Below are positions 43,830-54,200 of a stretch of DNA of 64,000 nucleotides, piece after piece. Numbering within the stretch: position 1 is the stretch's first letter; every line of letters starts with the position of its first letter. The stretch comes from an uncultured Mucilaginibacter sp. (GTDB lineage Bacteria > Bacteroidota > Bacteroidia > Sphingobacteriales > Sphingobacteriaceae), in assembly GCA_903891475.1 (NCBI GenBank), contig CAITEP010000005.1, forward strand, positions 124,001-188,000. The letters are read 5' to 3'. Under the pieces are notes generated by a model. The model made no database searches. It was not told the origin of the DNA and saw nothing but the letters and a program-made list of their open reading frames with translations. A program made the position numbers and the translations under genes.

Positions 43830-44246
43830 CTATTTAGTACTTTCTAAACGTCGAACTATTTCTAATATTTTGTCCAACTTATCAACTTCAATTGAATTTA
43901 ACCTACTAATTAGTTCTTCAATTTCTTTTTTTGCCTCCACATTCGTTTTAAAATCGGCATCGGCATGCGCACGGTCTCTTTCGTTTTGCCTGTTTTGCGC
44001 CATCATGATGATGGGGGCAGCATAAGCGGCCTGGGTAGAGAATAATAGATTGAGTAATATGAAAGGGTAAACATCCCAGTGGTAAATAAAGCCAACAACG
44101 TTAGCTAACATCCATAATGCAACAATAATACTTTGTATGATAATAAAACGCCATGATCCCATGCCATTGGCAACAGAATCTGCCAGTCGTTGTCCAAAAT
44201 CTAATGAATCTTTATGATGTTGGTGCCAGGTTTTTTTTTGTTCCAT
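43830..44246 (-). CDS. DUF1003-family membrane protein
   Basis: This 138-aa protein has two transmembrane helices (about 32-52 and 62-80) and the DUF1003 pattern DFGQRLADSVANGMGSWRFIIIQ, PFILLNLLFSTQAAYAAPIIMMAQNRQNERDR. A cytoplasmic coiled coil closes it (KKEIEELISRLNSIEVDKLDKIL). The function of the family is unknown. It is a single gene. Confidence 0.88.
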   Translation of the reverse strand: MEQKKTWHQHHKDSLDFGQRLADSVANGMGSWRFIIIQSIIVALWMLANVVGFIYHWDVYPFILLNLLFSTQAAYAAPIIMMAQNRQNERDRAHADADFKTNVEAKKEIEELISRLNSIEVDKLDKILEIVRRLESTK

Positions 44247-44347
44247 ATTTATTTTAGGGGTTTAATAAGTTTTTGTTTGGCTAAATGTAGTCATATATTT
44301 AAAAACAAGCATAATCTACTAACAAATTAAATGATGGAGTGATTTTG

Positions 44348-45313
44348 CTAAGCAATAGTTGCTGCTGATTTTTTTACTTGTCTTTGCTGATGATACTTTG
44401 CAAGGTTTATCAGCAGTACACTACCTAAAATAATAAAAAGCCCTGTAATTTGAATAACCGAGATATGTTCGTGCGCAAACAAGATTCCCAATATAACTGC
44501 AATTACAGGGTTAACATAGGCATAGGTACTCACTTGGGTAGCGGTACAAACTTGTAAAAGCCAAACATAAGCACTAAATGCCGCTAAGGAGCCAAACAAC
44601 ACCAAATACCATAGGGCAATCCAGCTATTGGTATGGATATTTTGTATTTTAAAATCACGCAATTCGTGGTGTAAAAATACACCAGGAATAAATGCTACAC
44701 CCGCTGCAATCATTTGCCATGAGGTATTTACCTGTGCCGAGCCTGAGGTTAATTTATATTTTGAATATAATGAACCGCATGACCATGCGATAGTGCCAAA
44801 AACTAATAATAGCATCCAAGGTAATTTTGATTGTGCGGCATTGTCTGAAAAAATATCGCCAATTTGTTCGCTAAACAGGACGATTACTCCTCCAAAGCCA
44901 ATAATTAAACCCAAGATAGTAGATCTGCTTTTAAAATTGATAGCCCAATGGCTTTTATCAATCAAAACAAACCAAATAGGCGAGGAGGATACCAAAATGG
45001 CTACCATTGCACTTGGTAAGGTTTGTTCCGTCCAGATTACTATGCCAGTAGCAACAAAAAGCAATAAAACACCACTAATGGAGGCATGCAATATATTCTT
45101 CCAGATAAATACCTTTTCGCCTCTTATTGCACTCCAAATTATTAATAGTACTCCTGCCAGAATAAACCTAACGGCTCCTAATAAAAAAGGAGCAAAGCCC
45201 CCATGTTCGGCCATACTGATAAAAAAGTAGGTTGAACCCCAAACAATGTAAACAGTAGCGAATGCAACAATTACTAAAAATTTTGAAACTGGCTTTGGGG
45301 ATTTTAATGGCAT
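44348..45313 (-). CDS. EamA/DMT-superfamily transporter
   Basis: From the ATG at 45313 (MPLKSPKPVSKFLVIVAFATVYIVWG) the protein is 321 aa with ten helices in two EamA repeats (WGSTYFFISMAEHGGFAPFLLGAVRFI in the first, TNSWIALWYLVLFGSLAAFSAYVW in the second). It exports or imports small metabolites across the inner membrane; the substrate is unknown. The longer frame starts at TTG 45349 and adds 12 basic residues. Confidence 0.88.
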   Translation of the reverse strand: MPLKSPKPVSKFLVIVAFATVYIVWGSTYFFISMAEHGGFAPFLLGAVRFILAGVLLIIWSAIRGEKVFIWKNILHASISGVLLLFVATGIVIWTEQTLPSAMVAILVSSSPIWFVLIDKSHWAINFKSRSTILGLIIGFGGVIVLFSEQIGDIFSDNAAQSKLPWMLLLVFGTIAWSCGSLYSKYKLTSGSAQVNTSWQMIAAGVAFIPGVFLHHELRDFKIQNIHTNSWIALWYLVLFGSLAAFSAYVWLLQVCTATQVSTYAYVNPVIAVILGILFAHEHISVIQITGLFIILGSVLLINLAKYHQQRQVKKSAATIA

Positions 45314-45391
45314 GGGTTTTATACTTCGCGTTGCTAGTTTCTTAATCAATTTATATCTAGCTATGTAATCTTTGCAATAATAAAAAATAAA

Positions 45392-46651
45392 TCAGGCTTT
45401 TTTTAGGGTGATCACGGTAATTTCGGGCCATATACCTAAACGCCCAGAAAAGCCTAAAAAACCAAAGCCCCTATTGATATATAAGTACCTGCCATTTTCG
45501 TGAGCTAGGCCTGCCCAATCAGGGTATCTATACTTAACCGGACTCCATTTAAAGCCAGGAATTTCAATGCCAAACTGCGCGCCATGCGTATGTCCCGATA
45601 AGGTTAAATGTACTTTTACCGGATGAGTTTTTACTTTTTCTTCCCAATGGGTAGGGTCGTGCGATAAAAGAATTTTAAACGCGTTAGCATCAACTCCGTT
45701 TAAAGCTTTACTTAAATTTCCCACTTGCTTAAAACCTTTGCCCCAGTTTTGTACACCAATAAGGGATATTTTTTGTCCGTTTTTTTCTAAGGTGATATTT
45801 TCATCTAACAGCAAACGATAATCTAATGATTTGTGGTGTTGCTTTAGCTTTTCCAAATTAGCTGCTTTTTCTGATTCATTACGCCATTCGGCATAATCGC
45901 CATAATCATGGTTACCCAAAACCGAAAACTGACCAAATGGGGCTTTGATTTGCGAAAATCGGTTGATATAAGGCGTTATTTCCCATGCGAAATTATTCAC
46001 CAAATCGCCAGTAAAAACAAATAAATCGCTTTTTTGGGCTTTTGCAAGGTCAATGCCACGTTGCATAGCTGTTGTATTGTCAAAACTACCCGAATGAATA
46101 TCGGACAATTGGGTGATGGTGAAACCATCAAAAGCTGCGGGTAAATCATCATAATAGATAGTTTGCCGATGTACCTTATAATCATACTTGCCTTTCAGCA
46201 TGGCATAGATAGTTCCGGCCAATGGTATTGCCGCTACCATAAATGCTATTTCACTTATAAATTTTCGTCTTCCACTTAAAATTGGATTAGAAGGAGATTC
46301 GTTGCCAGCACGAAGTTTGTTTATTAGATTGTAGATAAATTGCCCGATATCGCCCAAAAACAAGATTAGGATGATGACAATCTTGGTAATTAATAACCCC
46401 AAAAATAAACTGAGTATCCAGCTTTGAAAGTTAGATACTCCTTTGGAAGCATTGAAGCCACTTAAGGCAAATAAAAATAAGGCAATAATTCCGAGTGAAA
46501 GAACAAAATAACCCCAATTAACCAATAACCTATAAGTATTATTTTGCCAAGTGTTAGTGATTGTTTTTAAACCAGAAAAAACATACCAATCAAATAGTAT
46601 ACTAATGGCAATGAAAATAAAGAAAACTATAAAAATACCGCTTCTATTCAT
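45392..46651 (-). CDS. Membrane metallophosphoesterase
   Basis: This 419-aa protein has four to five N-terminal transmembrane helices (about 1-170) followed by a calcineurin-like phosphoesterase domain. All metal motifs are present: ITQLSDIHSGSF, VFTGDLVNN, LGNHDYGDY, LLSHDPTHW and LSGHTHGAQFG. Relatives hydrolyse phosphodiesters, for example UDP-diacylglucosamine or cyclic nucleotides; no single substrate is supported. The domain orientation relative to the membrane is not certain. Confidence 0.9.
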   Translation of the reverse strand: MNRSGIFIVFFIFIAISILFDWYVFSGLKTITNTWQNNTYRLLVNWGYFVLSLGIIALFLFALSGFNASKGVSNFQSWILSLFLGLLITKIVIILILFLGDIGQFIYNLINKLRAGNESPSNPILSGRRKFISEIAFMVAAIPLAGTIYAMLKGKYDYKVHRQTIYYDDLPAAFDGFTITQLSDIHSGSFDNTTAMQRGIDLAKAQKSDLFVFTGDLVNNFAWEITPYINRFSQIKAPFGQFSVLGNHDYGDYAEWRNESEKAANLEKLKQHHKSLDYRLLLDENITLEKNGQKISLIGVQNWGKGFKQVGNLSKALNGVDANAFKILLSHDPTHWEEKVKTHPVKVHLTLSGHTHGAQFGIEIPGFKWSPVKYRYPDWAGLAHENGRYLYINRGFGFLGFSGRLGIWPEITVITLKKA

Positions 46652-46842
46652 ATTGAAATTTTAATAATTTGGAAAGATATGAAACGATTGGTAATTGAAG
46701 GGTAAAATTTAAAAGGCTTGTATTAATTTAAAAATTGTTGTATTGCTTTTTCGAGTTTAAAATTTACAATTTGTTCATTTATTGGTGTTTATGAAATAAC
46801 AAATATTATATACTTTTATTAAACAATTAAAAACTTAAAATT

Positions 46843-47226
46843 ATGGATGCGACAACAAACGCTTTAAACTGGTTCGAAATACCTGCATCAGATATTTCAA
46901 GAGCAAAGAAATTTTATGAAGAAGTTTTTTCTATCGAAATGCATGAGATGGAAATGATGGGTATGAAAATGGCCTTTTTTCCATCAGAAAACATGAACGG
47001 AAAAGTTTCCGGTAGTTTAGTAGAGGGGCCTTATCATAAACCAAGTATGGAAGGAGCTAAAATATATTTAAACGGCAACCCTGATTTAAATAATGCATTG
47101 AACAAGGTTGAAGCATCAGGTGGTAAAATTACAATGCCTAAAACATTAATAAACGAGGAGAATGGCTATATGGCTTCATTTATCGATTCGGAAGGGAATG
47201 GAATCTCTCTTCATTCAATGCAATAA
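46843..47226 (+). CDS. VOC-family (glyoxalase-like) protein
   Basis: This 127-aa cytoplasmic protein has two beta-alpha-beta-beta-beta units (NWFEIPASDISRAKKFYEEVF, then GAKIYLNGNPDLNNALNKVEASGG and MASFIDSEGNGISLHS), as in the vicinal-oxygen-chelate fold. Bacteroidota relatives are annotated glyoxalase/bleomycin resistance-like; the substrate is unknown. It is a single gene. Confidence 0.9.
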   Translation: MDATTNALNWFEIPASDISRAKKFYEEVFSIEMHEMEMMGMKMAFFPSENMNGKVSGSLVEGPYHKPSMEGAKIYLNGNPDLNNALNKVEASGGKITMPKTLINEENGYMASFIDSEGNGISLHSMQ

Positions 47227-47263
47227 TTAAGAAAATAGGCGATTGCTTAAGGTCAAGATTTTT

Positions 47264-48025
47264 TTACCAACCACCTTTTAATCCTGCAGTAAGCGCTGCT
47301 TTATAGTTTTCCATGTCAAACGAGTAAAGGTAGGGTGCTTTATGCGCTCCGCCTTTTCTGGTTTCTTCAGCCTTGGTCAAAATTCCGAAGCCAAGCATTC
47401 GCCTTTGAAAATTTCTCCGATCCAGCTTTTTGTCTAATATGGTTTCATATAGTTTTTGAAGTTCGGGCATCGTAAATAGTTTCGGCATTAAATTGTAACC
47501 TATTGGCTGATAGTTTAATTGGACCCTTAGAGTGCCAAGCGCAGTATTTATAATATTTGCATGGTCTAGTCCTAACTTTGGCAGTTGGTTCAAATCAACC
47601 CAGTTACACGAAATGGAAAATTGATCAGGGGTAGGGTCAACGTCAAAAAAATCTACCAAAGCATAATAGCCTATAGTTAAAAATCTATTGGCAAACCAAT
47701 TCTCATTTTCAGGCAACATTTCTTTGTATAAGTCAAAGTGTTCTTTTGATCTGTCTGGGTCTCCAAAAACGTAAAATTGTTTCAAAAAAATATCGTCCAA
47801 TCCGGTTCGTTCTTTTAAGATCCTGTTGGCAGCATTTTCAATAGGTTCGACTTTTTGTAAAAAACCACCTGGTAAGTAATATTCTTCCTGATTTTTTGTT
47901 TCGAGTAATAGCACTTTTAACATGCCTTCGTGGAAACCAAATACCACACAATCAATAGAAATATGCGGAAGATATTTTTCTCTCGCCTCATTACAATAAT
48001 TGCTCAGTTCAGTTTTTGTTAACAT
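47264..48025 (-). CDS. Nudix-domain transcriptional regulator (NrtR/AraR-like) with degenerate Nudix box
   Basis: This 253-aa cytoplasmic protein has an N-terminal Nudix domain (about 15-150) and a C-terminal winged helix (about 165-235: MPKLFTMPELQKLYETILDKKLDRRNFQRRMLGFGIL). The Nudix box GFLQKVEPIENAANRILKER lacks two of the expected glutamates (Ile and Arg where E is consensus), so hydrolysis is probably lost. The domain likely binds a ligand. In Bacteroidota such proteins control sugar genes (AraR in B. thetaiotaomicron). It diverges from a GH3 beta-glucosidase across 186 bp with a dyad, so it probably senses a sugar derivative. Confidence 0.88.
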   Translation of the reverse strand: MLTKTELSNYCNEAREKYLPHISIDCVVFGFHEGMLKVLLLETKNQEEYYLPGGFLQKVEPIENAANRILKERTGLDDIFLKQFYVFGDPDRSKEHFDLYKEMLPENENWFANRFLTIGYYALVDFFDVDPTPDQFSISCNWVDLNQLPKLGLDHANIINTALGTLRVQLNYQPIGYNLMPKLFTMPELQKLYETILDKKLDRRNFQRRMLGFGILTKAEETRKGGAHKAPYLYSFDMENYKAALTAGLKGGW

Positions 48026-48154
48026 TTTTGCTATAGTACAAAAAAAACTTTGATTTAGTTAAAATATAATATTACAATTGTCGGGTTTTCCAAAGAATAA
48101 CTCAAGAAGATTATTCCTATTTATAAAAGCCAACAATTATAAGCTAATATTTAT

Positions 48155-48171
48155 ACCTATACAAAATAGGT
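48155..48171. promoter_or_regulatory. 17-bp dyad between the Nudix regulator and the GH3 gene
   Basis: Arms ACCTAT (48155-48160) and ATAGGT (48166-48171) form a perfect 6-5-6 dyad 41 bp before the GH3 ATG. The geometry equals the dyad before susC (50924-50940), but the arm sequence differs. It is a candidate operator for the Nudix regulator. Confidence 0.4.
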
Positions 48172-48211
48172 GACATTATTTCATTTTTTAAATAAATTTT
48201 TCCGAATCAAA

Positions 48212-50521
48212 ATGACAAGCTACAAAACAGTATTAGTAAATCCTAAAGTACTAATTGCTTTAATTTTTACACTATTCTTTTTCCATACAAACGCTCAGAC
48301 GCTTAACGATGAAGCAAAAATGCAAACATTCGTAAAAGGACTTATGTCAAAAATGACACTTGATGAGAAAATTGGTCAACTCAATTTGGTTACAGGTGGT
48401 AATCCTACTACTGGTTCTGTTGTTAACAAGGGAATTGAAACAAATATTCAAAATGGAAATATTGGAGGAATTTTTGGTGTAGTTGGGGCTGATAAAGTTA
48501 AACAGGTACAGACAATAGCTGTTGAAAAATCAAGATTACATATTCCATTGATTTTTGGGTTGGATGTTATTCACGGTCATAAAACTACTTTCCCAATACC
48601 ATTGGGTATGTCAGCATCTTGGGACTTAGATTTAATTGAGCAATCTGCTAAATTGGCTGCTAAAGAAGCTACAGCTGATGGACTTGCCTGGGTATTTTCT
48701 CCGATGGTTGATATTGCTCGCGATCCTCGTTGGGGGCGTGTTTCAGAGGGAGCGGGTGAAGACCCTTGGTATGGCTCACAAGTAGGAAAAGCTTTAGTTA
48801 AAGGTTATCAAGGATCAAGCTTAAAATCGCCTGAAACAGTGATGGCTTGTGTGAAACATTTTGCCTTGTACGGCGGTGCTGAAGCAGGGAGAGAGTACAA
48901 TACTGTTGATATGAGTTTGATAAAAATGTATCAAGACTATTTGCCGCCTTATAAAGCTGCTATTGATGCAGGTGCAGGAAGTTTTATGAGTTCATTTAAT
49001 ACAATAAATGGGGTGCCGGCAACAGCTAATCATTGGTTGTTGACGGATTTGCTGCGTACTCAATGGGGATTTAAAGGTTTTGTTGTATCAGATTATACAG
49101 CAGTAAATGAGCTAATTAATCATGGCCTTGGCGATTTACAAACCGTTTCGGCATTATCACTGAAGGCCGGGTTAGATATGGATATGGTTGGGGAAGGCTT
49201 TTTAACAACGTTAAAAAAATCACTAAGTGAAGGTAAGGTAACTCAAGCAGAAATTGACTTGGCCTGCCAAAGGGTATTAGAAGCGAAATATAAACTTGGT
49301 CTTTTCGAAAATCCTTACAGGTCAATTAGTGCTGCCAGAGAAGCAAAGGATATACTAACTACCGAAAATCGTTTATTTGCAAAAAATATTGCAGAACATT
49401 CATTCGTATTACTAAAAAATAAAGATCAGATACTTCCATTAAAAAAAACGGGCACTATTGCATTGATTGGTCCACTTGCTGATAATCATTCTGAAATGTT
49501 AGGAACTTGGGCCGTTGCGGGCGACCCAAAGCTTTCTGTTAGCGTTATTGATGGAATTAAAAAACTGGTTGGTAGCAATGCTAATATTCTATATGCAAAA
49601 GGATCAAATATTACTGACGACTCTTTATTGAATGCCAGATCGTATTTCTTTGGTTTAAAACAAGATAAAGATACCCGTTTACCTCAGGATATGATAAATG
49701 AGGCGGTTGAAACTGCAAAAAAATCTGATGTAATAGTTGCCGTTGTTGGTGAATCAGCTAATATGTCGGGCGAATCTTCTAGTCGTTCTGATATCAGCAT
49801 CCCAGAAACCCAAGAAATTTTATTAAAAGCTTTGGCCAAAACCGGTAAACCTTTAGTTATAGTATTGTTTAATGGAAGGCCTTTAACCTTAACATGGGAA
49901 AATGAGCATGCAAATGCCATTCTTGATGTTTGGGCGCCTGGAACAGAAGCAGGTAATGCCATTGCAGATGTTCTTTTTGGGAATTACAATCCTTCCGGAA
50001 AAATCACAATGACTTTTCCTAGAAGCGTTGGACAAGTACCTATTTACTATAACCATAAAAATACAGGAAGGCCTTTTAATGAGGGTGATAATGCAAAATT
50101 TAAATCTGACTATATTGATATAACTAATGATCCACTATATCCTTTCGGTTATGGTTTAAGCTATACAACCTTTAGCTATAGCGATATTAAATTGAATAAA
50201 ACAAACCTAAAAGGAAACGAGACTTTGGTTGCAACACTAAATGTAACCAATACAGGAAGTTTTGCAGGCGAGGAAGTAGTACAATTATATGTAAGCGATC
50301 CTGTCGCAAGTATAAGCAGATCGGTAAAAGAATTAAAGAATTTCCAAAAAATAAACCTGAAACCAGGTGAAACTAAAGAGGTAAGCTTTAATGTTACAAA
50401 TGAAGATTTAAAATTCTATAATAACAACCTTCAATATGATTGGGAACCGGGTGAGTTTGTTATACAAATTGGAACAAATTCTACTGATGTTAAGAAGGCC
50501 TCTGTGCAGTGGATTAAATAA
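48212..50521 (+). CDS. bglX: Beta-glucosidase, GH3 (BglX-type)
   Basis: From the ATG at 48212 the protein is 769 aa with a signal peptide (ending HTNAQ), so it is periplasmic. It has the GH3 (beta/alpha)8 barrel (IFGLDVIHGHKTTFPIPLGMSASWD, FSPMVDIARDPRWGRVSEGAGEDPWYG, KHFALYGGAEAGREYNTVDMS), a nucleophile Asp in GFVVSDYTAV (about residue 294), the alpha/beta sandwich and a C-terminal fibronectin III-like domain. It cleaves terminal beta-linked glucose (or xylose). The GTG at 48170 lies within the dyad and is rejected. A strong terminator follows. Confidence 0.93.
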   Translation: MTSYKTVLVNPKVLIALIFTLFFFHTNAQTLNDEAKMQTFVKGLMSKMTLDEKIGQLNLVTGGNPTTGSVVNKGIETNIQNGNIGGIFGVVGADKVKQVQTIAVEKSRLHIPLIFGLDVIHGHKTTFPIPLGMSASWDLDLIEQSAKLAAKEATADGLAWVFSPMVDIARDPRWGRVSEGAGEDPWYGSQVGKALVKGYQGSSLKSPETVMACVKHFALYGGAEAGREYNTVDMSLIKMYQDYLPPYKAAIDAGAGSFMSSFNTINGVPATANHWLLTDLLRTQWGFKGFVVSDYTAVNELINHGLGDLQTVSALSLKAGLDMDMVGEGFLTTLKKSLSEGKVTQAEIDLACQRVLEAKYKLGLFENPYRSISAAREAKDILTTENRLFAKNIAEHSFVLLKNKDQILPLKKTGTIALIGPLADNHSEMLGTWAVAGDPKLSVSVIDGIKKLVGSNANILYAKGSNITDDSLLNARSYFFGLKQDKDTRLPQDMINEAVETAKKSDVIVAVVGESANMSGESSSRSDISIPETQEILLKALAKTGKPLVIVLFNGRPLTLTWENEHANAILDVWAPGTEAGNAIADVLFGNYNPSGKITMTFPRSVGQVPIYYNHKNTGRPFNEGDNAKFKSDYIDITNDPLYPFGYGLSYTTFSYSDIKLNKTNLKGNETLVATLNVTNTGSFAGEEVVQLYVSDPVASISRSVKELKNFQKINLKPGETKEVSFNVTNEDLKFYNNNLQYDWEPGEFVIQIGTNSTDVKKASVQWIK

Positions 50522-50591
50522 ATTGATAAATTCGTTTTCGACTTCTGAAGTCATGATTAACTTCTAGAAAGTATGATCTTATTAAATTTTC

Positions 50592-50638
50592 AAAAAAGCT
50601 GAATGTTTCTGTTTTCTTAAGAAACATTCAGCTTTTTT
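50592..50638 (+). terminator. Strong rho-independent terminator after the GH3 gene
   Basis: A perfect 19-bp stem (50592-50610 with 50620-50638) has core AAGCTGAATGTTTCT and a 9-nt loop, followed by a T6 run. It separates the GH3 gene from the SusCD unit and flanks a long untranscribed or leader region. Confidence 0.92.
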
Positions 50639-51254
50639 CTTTATTTGCAATCAATAGAATAATTATAACAGCAGGCCAATAATTATTTTTTTGGATTTGA
50701 TACTAGGAAGCTAATTTATTTAATTGTCGCCCTAACATCAAAATCAGTGAATTTATGAGAAGATAAGTAAAATAAAATTCAAATAATTATGAATTTAACA
50801 TTTTAATTTTTTTAAATAATTATTGGTTTTATTAATAATATTTTAACAATTATCTAATACAGTACATTTTTTTTTATCAAAGCGTTAAAATAATATTTAA
50901 TTCGTAAATCTTATTTTGATACTTGTGTAAACAATACACACTTTCTATCTTAGACCTATACCAATTAAGTTATTTTACTTAAATAATTACGCGGAACCAA
51001 TTTAAATAACAATATAAATTTTAAAGCTTTTTGCCACATAATCTGGCACACTAGGGTTTTAACTTTTTTATTAATCATTAATGCATGATAAAAAATTTAC
51101 ATTCTACAATGTATTATTCTTTTCAAGTTTTGTCACTTAGTTTTAGTGCAAGCACATTAATCTATTTTAGCAATTTTTTTTCTTTTAAAAATAATGTCAT
51201 TCAATCGACTAACAAGCTTAAATCAAATAAATTAATCAACTAAATTTCAATCTC
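50639..51254. other. Long gene-free region upstream of susC
   Basis: About 600 bp of AT-rich DNA lies between the GH3 terminator and susC. No credible ORF was found on either strand. It contains the GTGTA-N5-TACAC dyad (50924-50940) next to a TTATTTTG near-consensus -7 (around 50911-50918), and a perfect dyad TACATT-N4-AATGTA at 51098-51113. The stretch from about 50930 to 51254 may be a long 5' leader or contain a small RNA; that is inference. Confidence 0.5.
50924..50940. promoter_or_regulatory. Dyad TGTGTA-N5-TACACA (candidate operator) upstream of susC
   Basis: Perfect 6-bp arms flank the 5-nt spacer AACAA. The core GTGTA-N5-TACAC is shared with the 21-bp dyad before the MFS gene at 16170-16190. 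It overlaps the likely start of the susC transcript. Confidence 0.55.
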
Positions 51255-54200
51255 ATGTTTAAAAGTTTACTCCTAAAAGGAAGAACCATTTGCCTGCTCT
51301 TATGCTGCTTGGTATCTTCATTGGTAGTTACAGCCCAAACAAAGCACACAGGTAAGGTTATCGGCAGCGATGACAAACAACCTATTGTGGGAGCCTCCGT
51401 AAGGATAAAAGGCACAAATACTGGCGCTGTAACAGATGTTAACGGTGATTTTACCCTCACCATTTCGGCAGGTAACGTTCTTGAAATTAGTTACATTGGT
51501 TATACAACCAAACAAGTAACTGTTCAAAGCACGAGTTTCCTTACTATTTCACTAGATCCTGTAAATAACTCCTTAAATGAAGTTGTAGTTACAGGTTACC
51601 AAACTCAGGTAAAAAAGGACATTTCTGGTTCAGTGGCAACAGTAGATGTAACTGACGCTAAAAAAATTCCTTCCACAAGCTCTGAGCAATTATTACAAGG
51701 ACAAGCCTCTGGTGTTACTGTAATTAACTCAGGTGCTCCGGGTGCTGCTAGTACTGTGTTTATTCGTGGTATTTCAAACTTTGGTAACACTACACCATTA
51801 TACGTTATTGATGGTGTTCAAACTGGCGACATGTCTTTAGTAAATCCAAATGATATCGAAAGTATCAGCGTTCTAAAGGATGCTGGAGCTGCTGCTATTT
51901 ACGGTGTTTCTGGGGGTAATGGCGTAGTTGTTGTTACAACTAAAAAAGGTAAAGCAGGTAAAACTACCATCAGTTATGATGGTTATTATGGAACTCAACA
52001 ACCTTTAAGTGGTAATGTTTGGCATTTAATGAATCCAGAGCAACAATCGCAATTAGCATTTACTGCTGGTGATAAAGCAACAGAAGCATTATATCCAGGT
52101 GGTCCCGGTGTTATTCCAACTTACGGTTACCATGGTTCTACAGCTGCAGGTTCATTCGGTGTAGCTGGTGTAACAAGCGACCCTACTATTCTTCAATATT
52201 ACCATTTTGACGCTGCTAATCCTGGTAATGATTTCTTGATTCAGAAATTTGCAACCGGTTCAGGTACAGATTGGTTCCACTCTATTTTTAGTGCAGCTCC
52301 AGAACAACAGCATACAATTACTGCAAGTGGTGGTTCTGACAAAAGCAACTATTTGTTCTCATTAAATTATGTTAACCAAACAGGTACTTTACTAAATACC
52401 TACGAAAGAAGGTATACTGCACGTTTAAATACTAATTTTAGCAAAGGTCCAATTCGTATTGGAGAAACAGGTTTTGTTTCTTACCGCGAAAATAATGGTG
52501 GCTATAATGGTAGCCAACAAAATGAAGGTGGATCAATTGCCTATACTTACCGCGAAATGCCAATTATCCCGGTGTTTGACGTTGCCGGTAATTATGGTGG
52601 TGGTTATGATGGTCCGGGTGGTGAGCCACTTGGAAACGGAAGCAATCCTTATGCTATTCAAGCAGAACAAAGCACTAATAATGCCCACTTTGTGTATGTA
52701 CAAGGTAATGTTTTTGCAGAAGCTGATTTTGCAAAGTATTTTACCATTCGTACTAGCTTTGGTGGTTTATTATTTAACCAATACTACTGGAGCCTTAGCT
52801 ACAATCCATATCAGGATTATGAAAGCCATACTAATCCAAATGGTGCTAGCGAAAACGAACAAATTGTGGCTCATAGTAACTGGACAAACTTGTTAACCTA
52901 TAAGGAAACATTTGGTAAACACAATGTTAAAGTACTTGCAGGTTATGAGCAAAAAATAAGCTCTGGAAGGGAACTTCATGCTACTAACACTACTCTTTTT
53001 TCATTAGATCCTAATTACGTTCAAATTGGTGACGGTACTGTTTCAGCTCCGCCTTACAGCGTAATTTACCAACCAACAGGTACACAATCTATATTCGGAA
53101 AGTTGGATTATACTTATGATGATAAATACATTTTAGGCGCAACAATTCGCCGTGATGGATATTCATTATTTTACACTGGTCAACAATGGGGTACATTCCC
53201 ATCTGTATCACTTGCTTGGCGTATTCAACAAGAAGATTTCTTGAAAAACGTAAGTTGGCTTAATGATTTGAAAATTCGCGGTAGCTATGGTGAGGCTGGT
53301 AACAATGGCAATATTGGTGGTAGCAATGCTTATTCAAGCTACAACTCTGGCCAAGGTGCTTCTTATTATGGTATTGGGGGTGGTATTAACTCTATTACAC
53401 AAGGTTTTTATCAACAACAAAACGGTAACCCTAAAGTAACCTGGGAAACTGATAAAATTACCAACATAGGTTTTGACGCTTCATTATTCAATCATTTAGA
53501 TTTGACTGTTGAATGGTATAAAAAAGCGGTAAGCGGTTTATTATTTACGTTGCCTTTACCAGCTACAGTTGGTGGTGCTAATCCACCAGTTGTTAACGTG
53601 GGTGATATTGAAAACAAAGGTTTTGATATATCTGCTACTTATCATGATCGTTTAAGCAAAGATTTAAGCTTTAGCATCACTGCAAACATTACTACCTATA
53701 AAAATACTATTACTAAAGAGAGTGGTACTTCAAATTTCTTTGATACCGGCTCTTCTCGTGATAACCCAATTGTACGCGACCAGGTTGGTCAACCAGTTGG
53801 CGAATTTTTCGGTCTCCAAACTGCTGGTATTTACCAAAGTGATGCTGCTGCTAAAACAGGCGCCACTTATTCTGGTGCAGCCGCAGGTTCATTCATATAT
53901 AAAGACGTTAACGGTGACGGGAAAATTGACTTGACCGATCGTACTTTTATTGGTAACCCGAACCCTGACTTTACTTATGGTTTAAATGCAAATTTAACCT
54001 ACAAGCATTTTGATTTAAGTGTAGTATTTTATGGATCACAAGGTAATCAAGATTTTAACTATGTAAAATATTGGACTGATTTTTACAGTACTTTCCAAGG
54101 AGGTAAAAATTTAGACTTGTATAACAAAGCTGCAGTTGTTCAAGGCGGTGTTGTAACTAACCCTGGCGCAACTTTACCTGCTGCTTCTTATTCACAAGCT

